Positions 45,610 to 55,419 of a DNA stretch of 64,000 nt are shown here, piece by piece. How positions within the stretch are numbered: position 1 is the first letter of the stretch; every line of letters starts with the position of its first letter. The stretch comes from Arthrobacter agilis (GTDB taxonomy: Bacteria > Actinomycetota > Actinomycetes > Actinomycetales > Micrococcaceae), in assembly GCF_002157505.1 (NCBI RefSeq), contig NZ_NFSC01000030.1, positions 1 through 64,000 of the forward strand, given 5' to 3'. The position numbers were made by a program, and so were the translations under genes. The notes under the pieces are model-generated. The model was not told the DNA's origin. It saw only the letters and a list, made by a program, of their open reading frames with translations, and did not search any database.

Positions 45610-47775
45610 TCAGGACTCCGGCGCGGCGAAGGATGCGGAACCATCGCCCGTGGGCACCGGATCCGGGGGCGCAAGCTCCCCCGTCGTCGGCCCGGGCGCA
45701 GACTCGGTGCTGCCGGGATCCGGCGAAACAGGTGACGTCGTGGCGCTTGCGGACGGGTCAGGAGCAGGCGGCGGGACGGTGGGTTCCAGGACGGGAGGTT
45801 CCTCGACCGGAGGTTCCGTGACGGGAGGTTCCGTGACGGGAGGTTCCGTGACGGGAGGTTCGGGTGAAGGAGTTGGCGCCGGGGTGGGAGCCGGAGCGGG
45901 TTCCGTCGTGGGTTCCCCCGGGGGAACGTCGGGGAGTGGATCGGTGGGGGCCGGGGTGGGACTTGCCGGCGGGAAGGGCACCGGCGGCGTGGGGTCCACC
46001 GGGGTGATGCCTGGCTTCTGGGGAGCACCGGGAGAGGTCGCCGCGGAGGGGGACGGAGCCGGCGTCGAGCCGTTCCCCAGCGGGGCACCGTCGGGCGACT
46101 CCTGGGCGGTCGCCGCTCCCTGGTCTGCAGCGTCCTTGGCTTTGCTCGTGGTCCGGCTCGTGGTCCGGCTCGTGGTCCGGCTCGTGCTGTCGGGCGAGGG
46201 GGAAGAAGTGGCTTCTGCGCTCTTCGCCCCACCCGCCGCCGTTGGTTCCGCAACCAGGATTCCTGCGCGGTCCAGAAAGTTCGAACTGTCATATGGGGCC
46301 ACGACGGGTCCGAGCATCCCCTCGATGCCTTCTGCCTCCACAGGAGTGGTAGCACCCTCCGTTGCCTGAGCAGCCACGGGCTCCTCGGCGGCCTCTGCCC
46401 GCGGGTCGCCCGCCAGGGCCGAGAGCGCTGCGAACGGATTGGGAGAATTGGTGGCTGATGCGGTCGCGATGCCCAGCAACGCCACTGCTGCTGCGATGGC
46501 CCCCATGCGCACTCCGAGCCGCCTGTTCGACGCCATGGCCGCCGGTCCGTGGCGCGGTACAGGGACCCTGGAGGGTAGCCCGAATCCGGCCGCATTGGTG
46601 CCCGGGGTGGACTTGTCGAGGCCGTGCGAACCGTTGGAGGCGACGCTCTCGGAAGCAGTCCCCGCAGCGGGAACCGCCTCCTGGTCCGGGGCATCCTCCA
46701 GGGCGGCTGTTGCGAAGGCTGCACCGAGGGCGACCGACGCCTTGGGGTCCAGGTCGATGGCGAGCGGGCGGTCGAATTCGCCGGACAGCAGCTGTGCGAC
46801 CAACGGAATCCGCGATGATCCGCCGACCAGCAGGATCGCGGTGAGGTCATCGGCGCTGACCTGCGCACTCTCGAGGGCTGCATGCAGTGTGTCGACCGTC
46901 TCGGCGAGGGCGGGTTCGATCATCGCCTCGAACTCCGACCGCACCAGGCGCACCGAGGAGTGGGTTCCGGGAACCATCACGGAGACGGTCACCTCGGAGT
47001 CCGATGACAGCGCTTCCTTGGCTTCCGCGCACTCCCTGCGCAGGCGGTTGAGTGCCGCGACGACGTCGGGATCGGCCGGATCCAGCTCCGAGGTGGGGAT
47101 CTTCGCACTGTCGAGGACGCTGTGGAAGATCTCCTGGTCGAAGTCCGCCCCGCCGAGGCGTTCGAGCCCCTGGGGAATGCCGAGGACGTCGAAGGTGTCC
47201 GCGTCGGTCTTCCGCACGACCGTCGCGTCGAACGTGCCGCCGCCCAGATCGTAGACAGCAAGGGTGCTGCCGCCGGCTACGTGCTCCCGCGAGGCGTACG
47301 ACAGCGCGGCCGCCTCGGGCTCGGTCATCAGGACGACGTCGCCGATGCCCGCCTCGGACAGTGCCCGCGTGAGGCGGGACGTCCTGTGCCCACCCCAACT
47401 CGCGGGATGTGTCAGGGTGACCACGTCGGGAAGTTCGCCCTCCCTCTCGGCGGCCACCTCCACCACCCAGGCGACCACGGCAGCGAAGAGGTCTTCCGGC
47501 AGGACCTCGCTGCCCCCCACGATCAACGGGACGTCGTCGCCCATCCGCCGCTTGAATTCCCTGGCGACGCATTCCGGGTGGGAGAGTCCGCGGCGTTCTG
47601 CGGCCTCACCGACCAGCCGGGTGCCGTCCTCTCCGAGAAAGACGACCGTCGGTATGGATGCGGATCGTGTCCCCAGCGGGAGGATCTGTGGCGTGTCCGG
47701 CCCGGAGCTGCCTGCACGGACGACAGCGGCGGCCGTGAAGATAGTGCCTACATCGATGCCGAGACCGTAGCTCAT
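45610..47775 (-). CDS. Hsp70-like ATPase with transmembrane helix and Pro-rich outer tail
   Basis: 721 residues. Residues 1-360 are an actin-fold Hsp70 ATPase domain: GIDVGT (6-11), TEPEAAALSY, VYDLGGGTFDATVV (phosphate 2) and LLVGGSSRIPLVAQ (adenosine). The beta-sandwich substrate domain of DnaK is missing. Instead a linker leads to one hydrophobic helix at about 423-441 (GAIAAAVALLGIATASA) and then 280 residues rich in Pro, Thr, Ser and Glu with TSRT and PPVTEP repeats. I infer an inside ATPase and an outside tail, suggesting a sensor or wall-linked adaptor. First gene of the ini-type cluster. Confidence 0.88.
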   Translation of the reverse strand: MSYGLGIDVGTIFTAAAVVRAGSSGPDTPQILPLGTRSASIPTVVFLGEDGTRLVGEAAERRGLSHPECVAREFKRRMGDDVPLIVGGSEVLPEDLFAAVVAWVVEVAAEREGELPDVVTLTHPASWGGHRTSRLTRALSEAGIGDVVLMTEPEAAALSYASREHVAGGSTLAVYDLGGGTFDATVVRKTDADTFDVLGIPQGLERLGGADFDQEIFHSVLDSAKIPTSELDPADPDVVAALNRLRRECAEAKEALSSDSEVTVSVMVPGTHSSVRLVRSEFEAMIEPALAETVDTLHAALESAQVSADDLTAILLVGGSSRIPLVAQLLSGEFDRPLAIDLDPKASVALGAAFATAALEDAPDQEAVPAAGTASESVASNGSHGLDKSTPGTNAAGFGLPSRVPVPRHGPAAMASNRRLGVRMGAIAAAVALLGIATASATNSPNPFAALSALAGDPRAEAAEEPVAAQATEGATTPVEAEGIEGMLGPVVAPYDSSNFLDRAGILVAEPTAAGGAKSAEATSSPSPDSTSRTTSRTTSRTTSKAKDAADQGAATAQESPDGAPLGNGSTPAPSPSAATSPGAPQKPGITPVDPTPPVPFPPASPTPAPTDPLPDVPPGEPTTEPAPAPTPAPTPSPEPPVTEPPVTEPPVTEPPVEEPPVLEPTVPPPAPDPSASATTSPVSPDPGSTESAPGPTTGELAPPDPVPTGDGSASFAAPES
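45790..45870. repeat. 15-bp tandem repeat encoding PPVTE units
   Basis: Consecutive GGAGGTTCCGTGACG-like units within the Hsp70-like gene. They encode EPPVT repeats in the predicted extracytoplasmic tail. Confidence 0.8.
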
Positions 47776-47944
47776 AGATTCCCCACGTCATGCTCGTCTT
47801 TGACCACTCTTTCCCAGCTAACAGGACGGCACGGAGCAAAACGAGAGTGTTGTCGCACACCCCCTACTTGTCTTCCGCGCAGGACTACTTGCTTCAGGCA
47901 GCGACGAGTGGCGCCCTTGATACCCGGGACCCGCAGGAGCGACG
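47776..47944. promoter_or_regulatory. probable promoter region of the Hsp70-ini cluster
   Basis: 169-bp gap between two minus-strand genes and the only sizeable non-coding stretch before the Hsp70 start. No consensus promoter could be fixed by eye. Confidence 0.35.
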
Positions 47945-49048
47945 TCACCGGGCGGAGAGGGCCGACCTCAGGGCATCGCGTGAGGCGTCGCTGCTGTCGA
48001 TGCGCCAGTCGGACTCCTTCTGGTAGTCGAACCAGATGAACGCCTGGACGTCGGGTTGTGCGGCGAGGTAGGCCACCAGCCCTTCGGTCCACTCCGGTTT
48101 CGATCCGCCCGCTTCCGTCGAGGCCGTCTCACCGATGACGATGGGGAGACCGGGAGCCACCTGGCGCAGCTGGCGCAGTCCTTCCGCGAAGAGCTCCCGC
48201 GGGCTGCGCCACACCTCGTTCTCCCGGGTGGTGCCCCAGTTGTAGGCGTCCAGCGCCACGACGTCGACGTACCCGTCTCCGGGGTAGAAGTCCTGCAGCG
48301 GCAGGGAGTCGCAGGTCGGTGCCTGGGGGTTCCAGACCCACGAGACGTTGGTCGCGCCGGCGTCGGCGAACAGCTCGTGCACGTGGCGCCACGCGTCGAC
48401 GTAGTCGGCGGGCGCATTGCCGTTGGTACCGGCTCCCCAGGGATACCAGGGGTAGTTCATCTCGTGCGCGAAGCGGAGAAGGACGGGCTTGCCGTAGGCA
48501 TGCAGGGCGCCGGCCCACTGCTGCAGGTACGCGTCGTGGTGGCCTGCCGCGATACTGGTCAGCGCGAAGCGCGTCTGGTCGCCGCCGGCTGAGGGATCCC
48601 AGGGTTCCCAGGTCACGACGGGCGTGGCGCCACGGGCGGCGACTGCCTCCAGGCCCGCCCAGGGCACGGGTTCGGTGAAGTTGGAGTAGGCCATGATCAG
48701 GGACGGGCTCTCACCGAGGGCGGTGGCGGCCTCGTCCCACTGCCAGGGCGAGCTGAACCCGCCCTCCGTCGCGATCCCGAAGGCGGGACGCTTTCCGCTG
48801 ATGGCCGGAAGACCGGCAGGCCCTGAACCGCCGGAAGCGGGCAGGGCGCTGACCGCCGATGGTTCGCCGCCCGTCGGAGCGTTCCCGCATACCCCCTCCT
48901 GGCCGCTCTCCTGGCCGTCCTCCGACCCGCCCTCCGGGCCGCCCTGCTGGCCGGGCAGGAACAGGACGACGGCCAGGCAGGCGACGAGCACCGCAGCCAG
49001 GACCAGGACAGCGCTCCGCATTCCGGTGGCCCCTCCTGGCTTCGGCAT
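47945..49048 (-). CDS. secreted glycoside hydrolase family 26-like enzyme
   Basis: 367 residues: an N-terminal signal anchor (SAVLVLAAVLVACLAVVLFL), a Gly/Glu linker and a TIM-barrel catalytic domain of GH26 type. The acid/base Glu is in LLRFAHEMNYPWYPWG and the nucleophile Glu in LPIVIGETAST; VVTWEPWDP and VSWVWNPQAP also fit. GH26 enzymes cleave beta-mannans or related beta-glucans. Gene starts 4 bp after the ABC-F stop. The substrate here may be the cell's own glycan or environmental polysaccharide. Confidence 0.85.
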   Translation of the reverse strand: MPKPGGATGMRSAVLVLAAVLVACLAVVLFLPGQQGGPEGGSEDGQESGQEGVCGNAPTGGEPSAVSALPASGGSGPAGLPAISGKRPAFGIATEGGFSSPWQWDEAATALGESPSLIMAYSNFTEPVPWAGLEAVAARGATPVVTWEPWDPSAGGDQTRFALTSIAAGHHDAYLQQWAGALHAYGKPVLLRFAHEMNYPWYPWGAGTNGNAPADYVDAWRHVHELFADAGATNVSWVWNPQAPTCDSLPLQDFYPGDGYVDVVALDAYNWGTTRENEVWRSPRELFAEGLRQLRQVAPGLPIVIGETASTEAGGSKPEWTEGLVAYLAAQPDVQAFIWFDYQKESDWRIDSSDASRDALRSALSAR

Positions 49049-49052
49049 GGGT

Positions 49053-50867
<1,815 letters not shown>

Positions 50868-50896
50868 GGAGATGCTGCTTTCGGTTGGAACGGGCG

Positions 50897-51868
50897 TCAG
50901 CCCGCGAAGTCTTTGGTGATCCGAGCCCCGTGCGCCGGGCCGTGCACGGACGCCGCCTGCAGTCCCTCGGACTCGAGGAGGGTCTCCAGCTCGGCGGCGT
51001 GGCCGGAGCTCTGGGTCAGGAAGGCGATGGTTGGACCGGAACCGGACACGATGCCGGCCAGTGCACCGGCGGCCTTTCCCCTATCAAGGATATCGCCCAA
51101 TCCCGGCGCGAGTTCGAGCGAGGCCTGCTCGAGGTCGTTATGCAGCAGCGGAGCGAGGCCGAGCGCGTCCCCGGCCCGCATGGCGCCGAGGATCGCAGGG
51201 TCGATCGACGGCTGCGGATCGGCGTCCACGCCGTCGCGCAGGCGGATCTCGTCGAGGGTGCGGTAGACCTCCGGTGTGGACAGCCCGTAGTCGGAGGTCA
51301 CCAGGACCCAGTGCAGGGGCGTCTTCGAGATGGCCGGGGTGAGCTGGTCGCCCACGCCCAGTCCGACGGCGGTGCCCCCGACGAGCGCGAACGGCACATC
51401 CGCGCCCAGGTCGACGGCGATCTTGGCCAGCTCGTCCCGGGAGAAGCCGCTGCCCCAGAGGGCGTCGCAGGCGAGCAGGGCCGCGGCGGCGTCCGCCGAG
51501 CCGCCGCCCATGCCGCCGGAGATGGGAACGCGCTTCGTGATGTCGAGGTGCACGCCGGTGCGGCCCGGGCTGACGTCCGCGAGGAGCTCGGCGGCACGCA
51601 CCGCGAGGTTGGTCCTGTCGAGCGGAATGGAGTCGACGGGCAGGTTGAGCGTGCCCTGCCCGTTCACCGTCACACTGATGCCGCTGCCTGCGGTCTCGGT
51701 GGCGGTGACCTCCTCGTAGAGGGACACCGCCAGGAACACGCTGGCGATCCCGTGGTAGCCGTCCTCGCGGGGCGGGCCGACCTTGAGGGTGACGTTGATC
51801 TTCCCGGGGGCCTTCACACGCACCGAGCGTGCGCCGGAGCGGATGTCGACTGTTCTGCCCGAGACCAT
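50897..51868 (-). CDS. ispE: 4-diphosphocytidyl-2-C-methyl-D-erythritol kinase
   Basis: GHMP kinase of the non-mevalonate isoprenoid pathway. The 323 residues show VKAPGKINVTLKVG, the ATP motif PISGGMGGGSADAAAALLA and the C-terminal GIVSGSGPTIAFL. Slightly longer than average at both ends. ATG 51868 has a GGTGGGT-like site. It follows rsmA (23-bp gap), the standard actinobacterial order rsmA-ispE. Confidence 0.95.
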   Translation of the reverse strand: MVSGRTVDIRSGARSVRVKAPGKINVTLKVGPPREDGYHGIASVFLAVSLYEEVTATETAGSGISVTVNGQGTLNLPVDSIPLDRTNLAVRAAELLADVSPGRTGVHLDITKRVPISGGMGGGSADAAAALLACDALWGSGFSRDELAKIAVDLGADVPFALVGGTAVGLGVGDQLTPAISKTPLHWVLVTSDYGLSTPEVYRTLDEIRLRDGVDADPQPSIDPAILGAMRAGDALGLAPLLHNDLEQASLELAPGLGDILDRGKAAGALAGIVSGSGPTIAFLTQSSGHAAELETLLESEGLQAASVHGPAHGARITKDFAG

Positions 51869-51891
51869 ACCCACCAACCTAGCCCACCGGC

Positions 51892-52785
51892 TCAGATCAC
51901 GCCGGGCCGGTCCGCTGCTTCCGCTCGGGCCTCCGCGATGCGCGCGAAGGCGACGACGTCGAGGACTTCGCCGCGGGCCGTGGGGTCCACCCCGGCGGCG
52001 CGCAGGGCCTGCTCCGCCAGAACGGGGCTTCCGGCCCAGCCGGCGAGCGCCGCGCGCAGGGTCTTCCTCCGCTGGGCGAAGGCCGCGTCGATGACGGCGA
52101 AGACCTGCTCGCGGGTGGCGGTGGTGGCTGGAGGTTCCCTGCGGGTGAAACGGACCAGGCCCGAGGCGATCTTCGGCGCCGGCCAGAACACGTTCATGCC
52201 GATCACCCCGGCCTTGGCCATGCTCGAGTACCACGCCGCCTTGACGGACGGGACGCCGTAGGTCTTCGACCCCGGAGGAGCTGCGAGCCGGTCGGCCACC
52301 TCGTCCTGCACCATGACGAGGCCGTGGCGCAGGGAGGGGAACCGCTCGAGGAGGTTGAGGACCACGGGAACGGCGACGTTGTAGGGCAGGTTGGCTACGA
52401 GGGACGTGGGCTGGTGCGGCAGTTCCGTCACCCGCAGGGCGTCCTCGAGGACGACGTCGAGCGCGGCCGCGCGCTCCGGCCGCCACTGGGCGATGGTGCT
52501 GGGCAGCTTGGCGGCCAGGACGGGATCGATCTCGACGGCAACGACGCGCTCGGCGGCGTCGAGCAGGCCGAGGGTCAGGGAACCGAGTCCGGGCCCCACC
52601 TCCAGGACGGTCTCGTCCGTCCCGAGGTTCGCGGCGGCGACGATCCTGCGGATGGTGTTGCCGTCGATCACGAAGTTCTGCCCGAGGGTCTTGGTGGGCC
52701 GGATGTCCACCTCGGCCGCCAGGCGCCGGATGTCTGCGGCTCCGAGGAGAGGGGCGGGCGGGCCGGCGTCAGGGGGCGTGGTCAC
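51892..52785 (-). CDS. rsmA: 16S rRNA (adenine1518-N6/adenine1519-N6) dimethyltransferase
   Basis: Dimethylates two adenosines in helix 45 of 16S rRNA during 30S assembly (KsgA). The 297 residues include [17 protein letters not shown], the SAM motif [27 protein letters not shown] and the catalytic [14 protein letters not shown] 52785 was chosen because it gives the family N-terminus; the longer frame to 52956 is the hairpin-rich intergenic region. Normally rpfB lies upstream; here it does not. Confidence 0.95.
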   Translation of the reverse strand: MTTPPDAGPPAPLLGAADIRRLAAEVDIRPTKTLGQNFVIDGNTIRRIVAAANLGTDETVLEVGPGLGSLTLGLLDAAERVVAVEIDPVLAAKLPSTIAQWRPERAAALDVVLEDALRVTELPHQPTSLVANLPYNVAVPVVLNLLERFPSLRHGLVMVQDEVADRLAAPPGSKTYGVPSVKAAWYSSMAKAGVIGMNVFWPAPKIASGLVRFTRREPPATTATREQVFAVIDAAFAQRRKTLRAALAGWAGSPVLAEQALRAAGVDPTARGEVLDVVAFARIAEARAEAADRPGVI

Positions 52786-52854
52786 CCGATCATCGTATCC
52801 GTCCCGCTGGAACGCTCCGCCCCGGCCGGCGCCGTGCGGCACCTCAGCCGCGAG

Positions 52855-52911
52855 CCGGCGACGCCTCGAGGGGAACCCTGGTCTCAGGAGGGTTCCCGGC
52901 GCCGCCGACCC
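52855..52911. repeat. structured repeat element, copy B
   Basis: Relative of 28772-28831: shares CGGCGACG, TGGTCTCA and CGCCGCCGACCC at the same spacing. Its centre forms the hairpin GGGAACCCT / AGGGTTCCC with loop GGTCTCAGG (52871-52897). Confidence 0.5.
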
Positions 52912-52918
52912 GCTAGGG

Positions 52919-52949
52919 GGCAGCTTCCCAGCTGGGGGAGGAAGCTGCC
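52919..52949 (-). terminator. 10-bp hairpin, possible tatD terminator
   Basis: GGCAGCTTCC and GGAAGCTGCC pair perfectly around an 11-nt loop between tatD and rsmA. No U-run on either strand. Confidence 0.5.
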
Positions 52950-52958
52950 GGTGCACCG

Positions 52959-52986
52959 CCGCCCTCCGGTCTCAGGGGAAGGACGG
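52959..52986. repeat. hairpin with the same GGTCTCAGG loop
   Basis: CCGCCCTCC pairs with GGAAGGACGG (one bulge, one wobble) around the loop GGTCTCAGG, identical to the loop at 52880-52888 although the stems differ. Same loop on different stems suggests selection on the loop. Confidence 0.45.
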
Positions 52987-53204
52987 CAGGAGGGGTCCGC
53001 CGCTCACGCGGAGTGCCGGGCGGACAGTGCTTCCTCCTCCGGAAACCCTACGGAGAAGTGCCTGCCCCGGGCACGAGTGCCGTCCACCCGAGTTGACCGG
53101 CCGGGCACTCGGATAGCGTCGGGGAACTACCCGCCGCGGCAGCAGGAGGGCCCACTGCCGGCGCACATTTTCGCTCGGCCTCCGCTGCCGGCGGGCCGCC
53201 GGGT

Positions 53205-54167
53205 TCAGTCCCAGCTGCCGTAGACGGCCTCTGTGTTCGCGGTCAGCCGGGCGCAGAGGGAGTCGAGGTCCGCTCCGAGGATCCCGGCCATGGCCCGCAC
53301 GGTGTAGGGGACCAGATAGGAGGCGTTGGGGCGGCCCCGGTGGGGGTGCGGAGTCAGGAACGGCGCATCGGTCTCCGTCAGCACCAGGGCCGGATCGGCG
53401 ACCCGCAGCGCCTCCCGCAGGTTCCCGGCGTTCCGGAAGGTCACGGTTCCCGCGAAGGACATGTACCAGCCGTGCTCGTTGCAGGTGCGTGCCAGGTCCG
53501 CGTCGCCCGAGAAGCAGTGCAGCACCACGCGCTCCGGGGCGCCGTCGGCGAGGAGAGTGGCCACCACGTCGTCGTGCGCGTCGCGGTCATGGATCTGAAG
53601 TGCCTTGCCCAGGCGCTTGGCGATGTCGATGTGGCTGCGGAAGGACCGGAGCTGGCCGCCCCGGCCCTCCTCGCCGGTGCGGAAGTAGTCCAGGCCCGTC
53701 TCCCCCAGCGCACGGATGCGCGGACCGGCGGCGAGCTGCTCGATCTCGGCGAGCGCGTCGTCGAGGGTGCCCGCCTCCTCGAGGAGCGGTGCGTCGTTGG
53801 GGTGCAGGGCCACGGCTCCGAGGAGCCTCGTATCCTGCCCGACGACGTCGGCGGTGAAGCGTGAGGAGGCCAGGTCGGTGCCCACCTGGACTGCTCCCCT
53901 CACCCCGGCAGCCTCGGCGGCGTCCAGGGCCTGCCGGATCGACACCTCGACCGATCCCTCCCGGAAGTCGAAGTGCGTGTGGTTGTCGATCACGGGAACG
54001 GGCAACGGTTCAGGCAGCGGCGGGTACCCGCCCTTCCGCCGTCGCCGCTCTGCGGGCGCGCCACCGTCTGCTGTGTCCGTGCCGTCCGTGCTCTCCGGCT
54101 CCCGATAGGCCGGTGGGGTCTCCCCCGCCGCGTAGGGGTGGGAGGCATGGGTTGCGCTGTTACACAT
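53205..54167 (-). CDS. tatD: TatD-family metal-dependent hydrolase
   Basis: TIM-barrel metallohydrolase (deoxyribonuclease-like). The 320 residues have a variable Thr/Gly/Glu N-terminus of about 55 residues, then VIDNHTHFD (metal His-x-His), a central ALGETGLDYFRTG, QIHDRDAHDDV, VLHCFSGDADLA and VLTETDAPFLTPHPHRG. ATG 54167 gives a long non-conserved leader, so a later start is possible. In related genomes it is followed by rpfB and rsmA; the first is missing here. Confidence 0.93.
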   Translation of the reverse strand: MCNSATHASHPYAAGETPPAYREPESTDGTDTADGGAPAERRRRKGGYPPLPEPLPVPVIDNHTHFDFREGSVEVSIRQALDAAEAAGVRGAVQVGTDLASSRFTADVVGQDTRLLGAVALHPNDAPLLEEAGTLDDALAEIEQLAAGPRIRALGETGLDYFRTGEEGRGGQLRSFRSHIDIAKRLGKALQIHDRDAHDDVVATLLADGAPERVVLHCFSGDADLARTCNEHGWYMSFAGTVTFRNAGNLREALRVADPALVLTETDAPFLTPHPHRGRPNASYLVPYTVRAMAGILGADLDSLCARLTANTEAVYGSWD

Positions 54168-54351
54168 GGTTCAAGCCTAGTCAGCACACGGAACTTATCT
54201 CGCCGGGAGCAGGTTGAGCTAGTAATCTGTTGATTCATTCAGCCCTGCCCGTCCTGCCCCGAGCCGGACGGGCTGCGGCCGTTCCCTGCGTGTCGATGAA
54301 CACGGTCCTCCGGCCGACGTCTGCCGCCGCAGCCGCACATGGAAGGCGCCC

Positions 54352-55377
54352 ATGGACGTCCAGCACAACATCGCCGAATCTCCTGCGGATCCCCGGTTGG
54401 CGGCACCAGCGGACCCCGACGTTCCAGGCGCGACCTTCCACGACATCAGCACGCGCATCCTCCACACCATCGAGACGGTCATCGACGGCAAACCGGAAGC
54501 GGCGCGCCTCGCGCTCACCGTGCTGCTGGCCCAGGGTCATCTGCTCCTCGAGGACGTACCGGGCGTCGGCAAGACCCTGCTCGCGAAGTCGCTCGCCCGC
54601 ACGATCGACTGCACGGTCAACCGCATCCAGTTCACGCCCGACCTGCTGCCCTCCGACGTCACAGGGGTGTCGATCTTCAACCAGGATTCCCGGCGCTTCG
54701 AGTTCCGGCCCGGCCCCGTCTTCGCGAACATCGTCATCGGCGACGAGATCAACCGGGCGTCGGCCAAGACCCAGTCCTCGCTCCTCGAATGCATGGAGGA
54801 GCACCAGGTGACCGTGGACGGGCACACCCACTTACTCGGCGAACCGTTCATGGTGGTCGCCACGCAGAACCCGATCGAGATGGAGGGGACCTATCCCCTG
54901 CCCGAGGCGCAGCGCGACCGCTTCATGGCCCGGATCTCCATGGGCTACCCCGACGCCGACGCGGAAGCCGCGATGCTCGAGACCCACCAGTCCGTCTCCC
55001 CGCTCGAGGCGATCCGTCCGGTGGCGAGCGTGGCGGACATCGCCGGCATGATGCGGCAGGTGCGCGGGGTGTACGTCTCGCCGGCCGTGAAGGACTACAC
55101 CGTGGCGATCGGGCGTGCCACCCGCGAGCACCCGCGGCTCCGGCTCGGCGCGAGCCCCCGGTCACTGCTGCAGCTCCTGAGGGCCGCGAAGGCCGGAGCA
55201 GCGCTCGAGGGCCGCGATTTCGTCCTTCCCGACGACATCGCGGCCACCGCTGACGCCGTCCTCGCCCACCGGCTCCTGCTGGACCGCAAGGCCACCAGCG
55301 CCGGCGACACGGCGTCGGGCATCGTGCACGACGTCCTCTCACGGGTTCCGGTGGCCCGCGAGGTGCACCGGCGATGA
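54352..55377 (+). CDS. MoxR-family AAA+ ATPase
   Basis: Chaperone-like AAA+ ATPase of 341 residues. Walker A in VPGVGKTLLAKSLARTI, Walker B VIGDEINRAS, sensor segments VVATQNPIEMEGTYPLPEAQ and DRFMARISMGYPDADAE, C-terminal lid domain with LRLGASPRSLLQLLRAAK. MoxR proteins act with DUF58 and transglutaminase-like membrane proteins, which follow here. ATG 54352 has GGAAGG at 5 bp. Divergent from tatD. Confidence 0.95.
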   Translation: MDVQHNIAESPADPRLAAPADPDVPGATFHDISTRILHTIETVIDGKPEAARLALTVLLAQGHLLLEDVPGVGKTLLAKSLARTIDCTVNRIQFTPDLLPSDVTGVSIFNQDSRRFEFRPGPVFANIVIGDEINRASAKTQSSLLECMEEHQVTVDGHTHLLGEPFMVVATQNPIEMEGTYPLPEAQRDRFMARISMGYPDADAEAAMLETHQSVSPLEAIRPVASVADIAGMMRQVRGVYVSPAVKDYTVAIGRATREHPRLRLGASPRSLLQLLRAAKAGAALEGRDFVLPDDIAATADAVLAHRLLLDRKATSAGDTASGIVHDVLSRVPVAREVHRR

Positions 55378-55419
55378 AGCCGCCCTCCCCATGCCTTTCC
55401 TAGCCCTGATGGATACCTG

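Larger units (their letters stand above)
52786..53204. other. hairpin-rich gap where rpfB is expected
   Basis: No gene: the short ORFs are Arg/Pro-rich frame artefacts. It holds three consecutive hairpins (52871-52897, 52919-52949, 52959-52986) and a further inverted pair GTCCGCC/GGCGGAC around 53000. In M. tuberculosis and many relatives the order is tatD-rpfB-ksgA, so a gene has been lost or moved. Confidence 0.7.

Noticed and set aside
52786..53204. c-di-AMP (ydaO-type) riboswitch upstream of the lost rpfB
   Set aside because: Such riboswitches control rpf genes in some actinobacteria, but the conserved core sequences could not be found on either strand.
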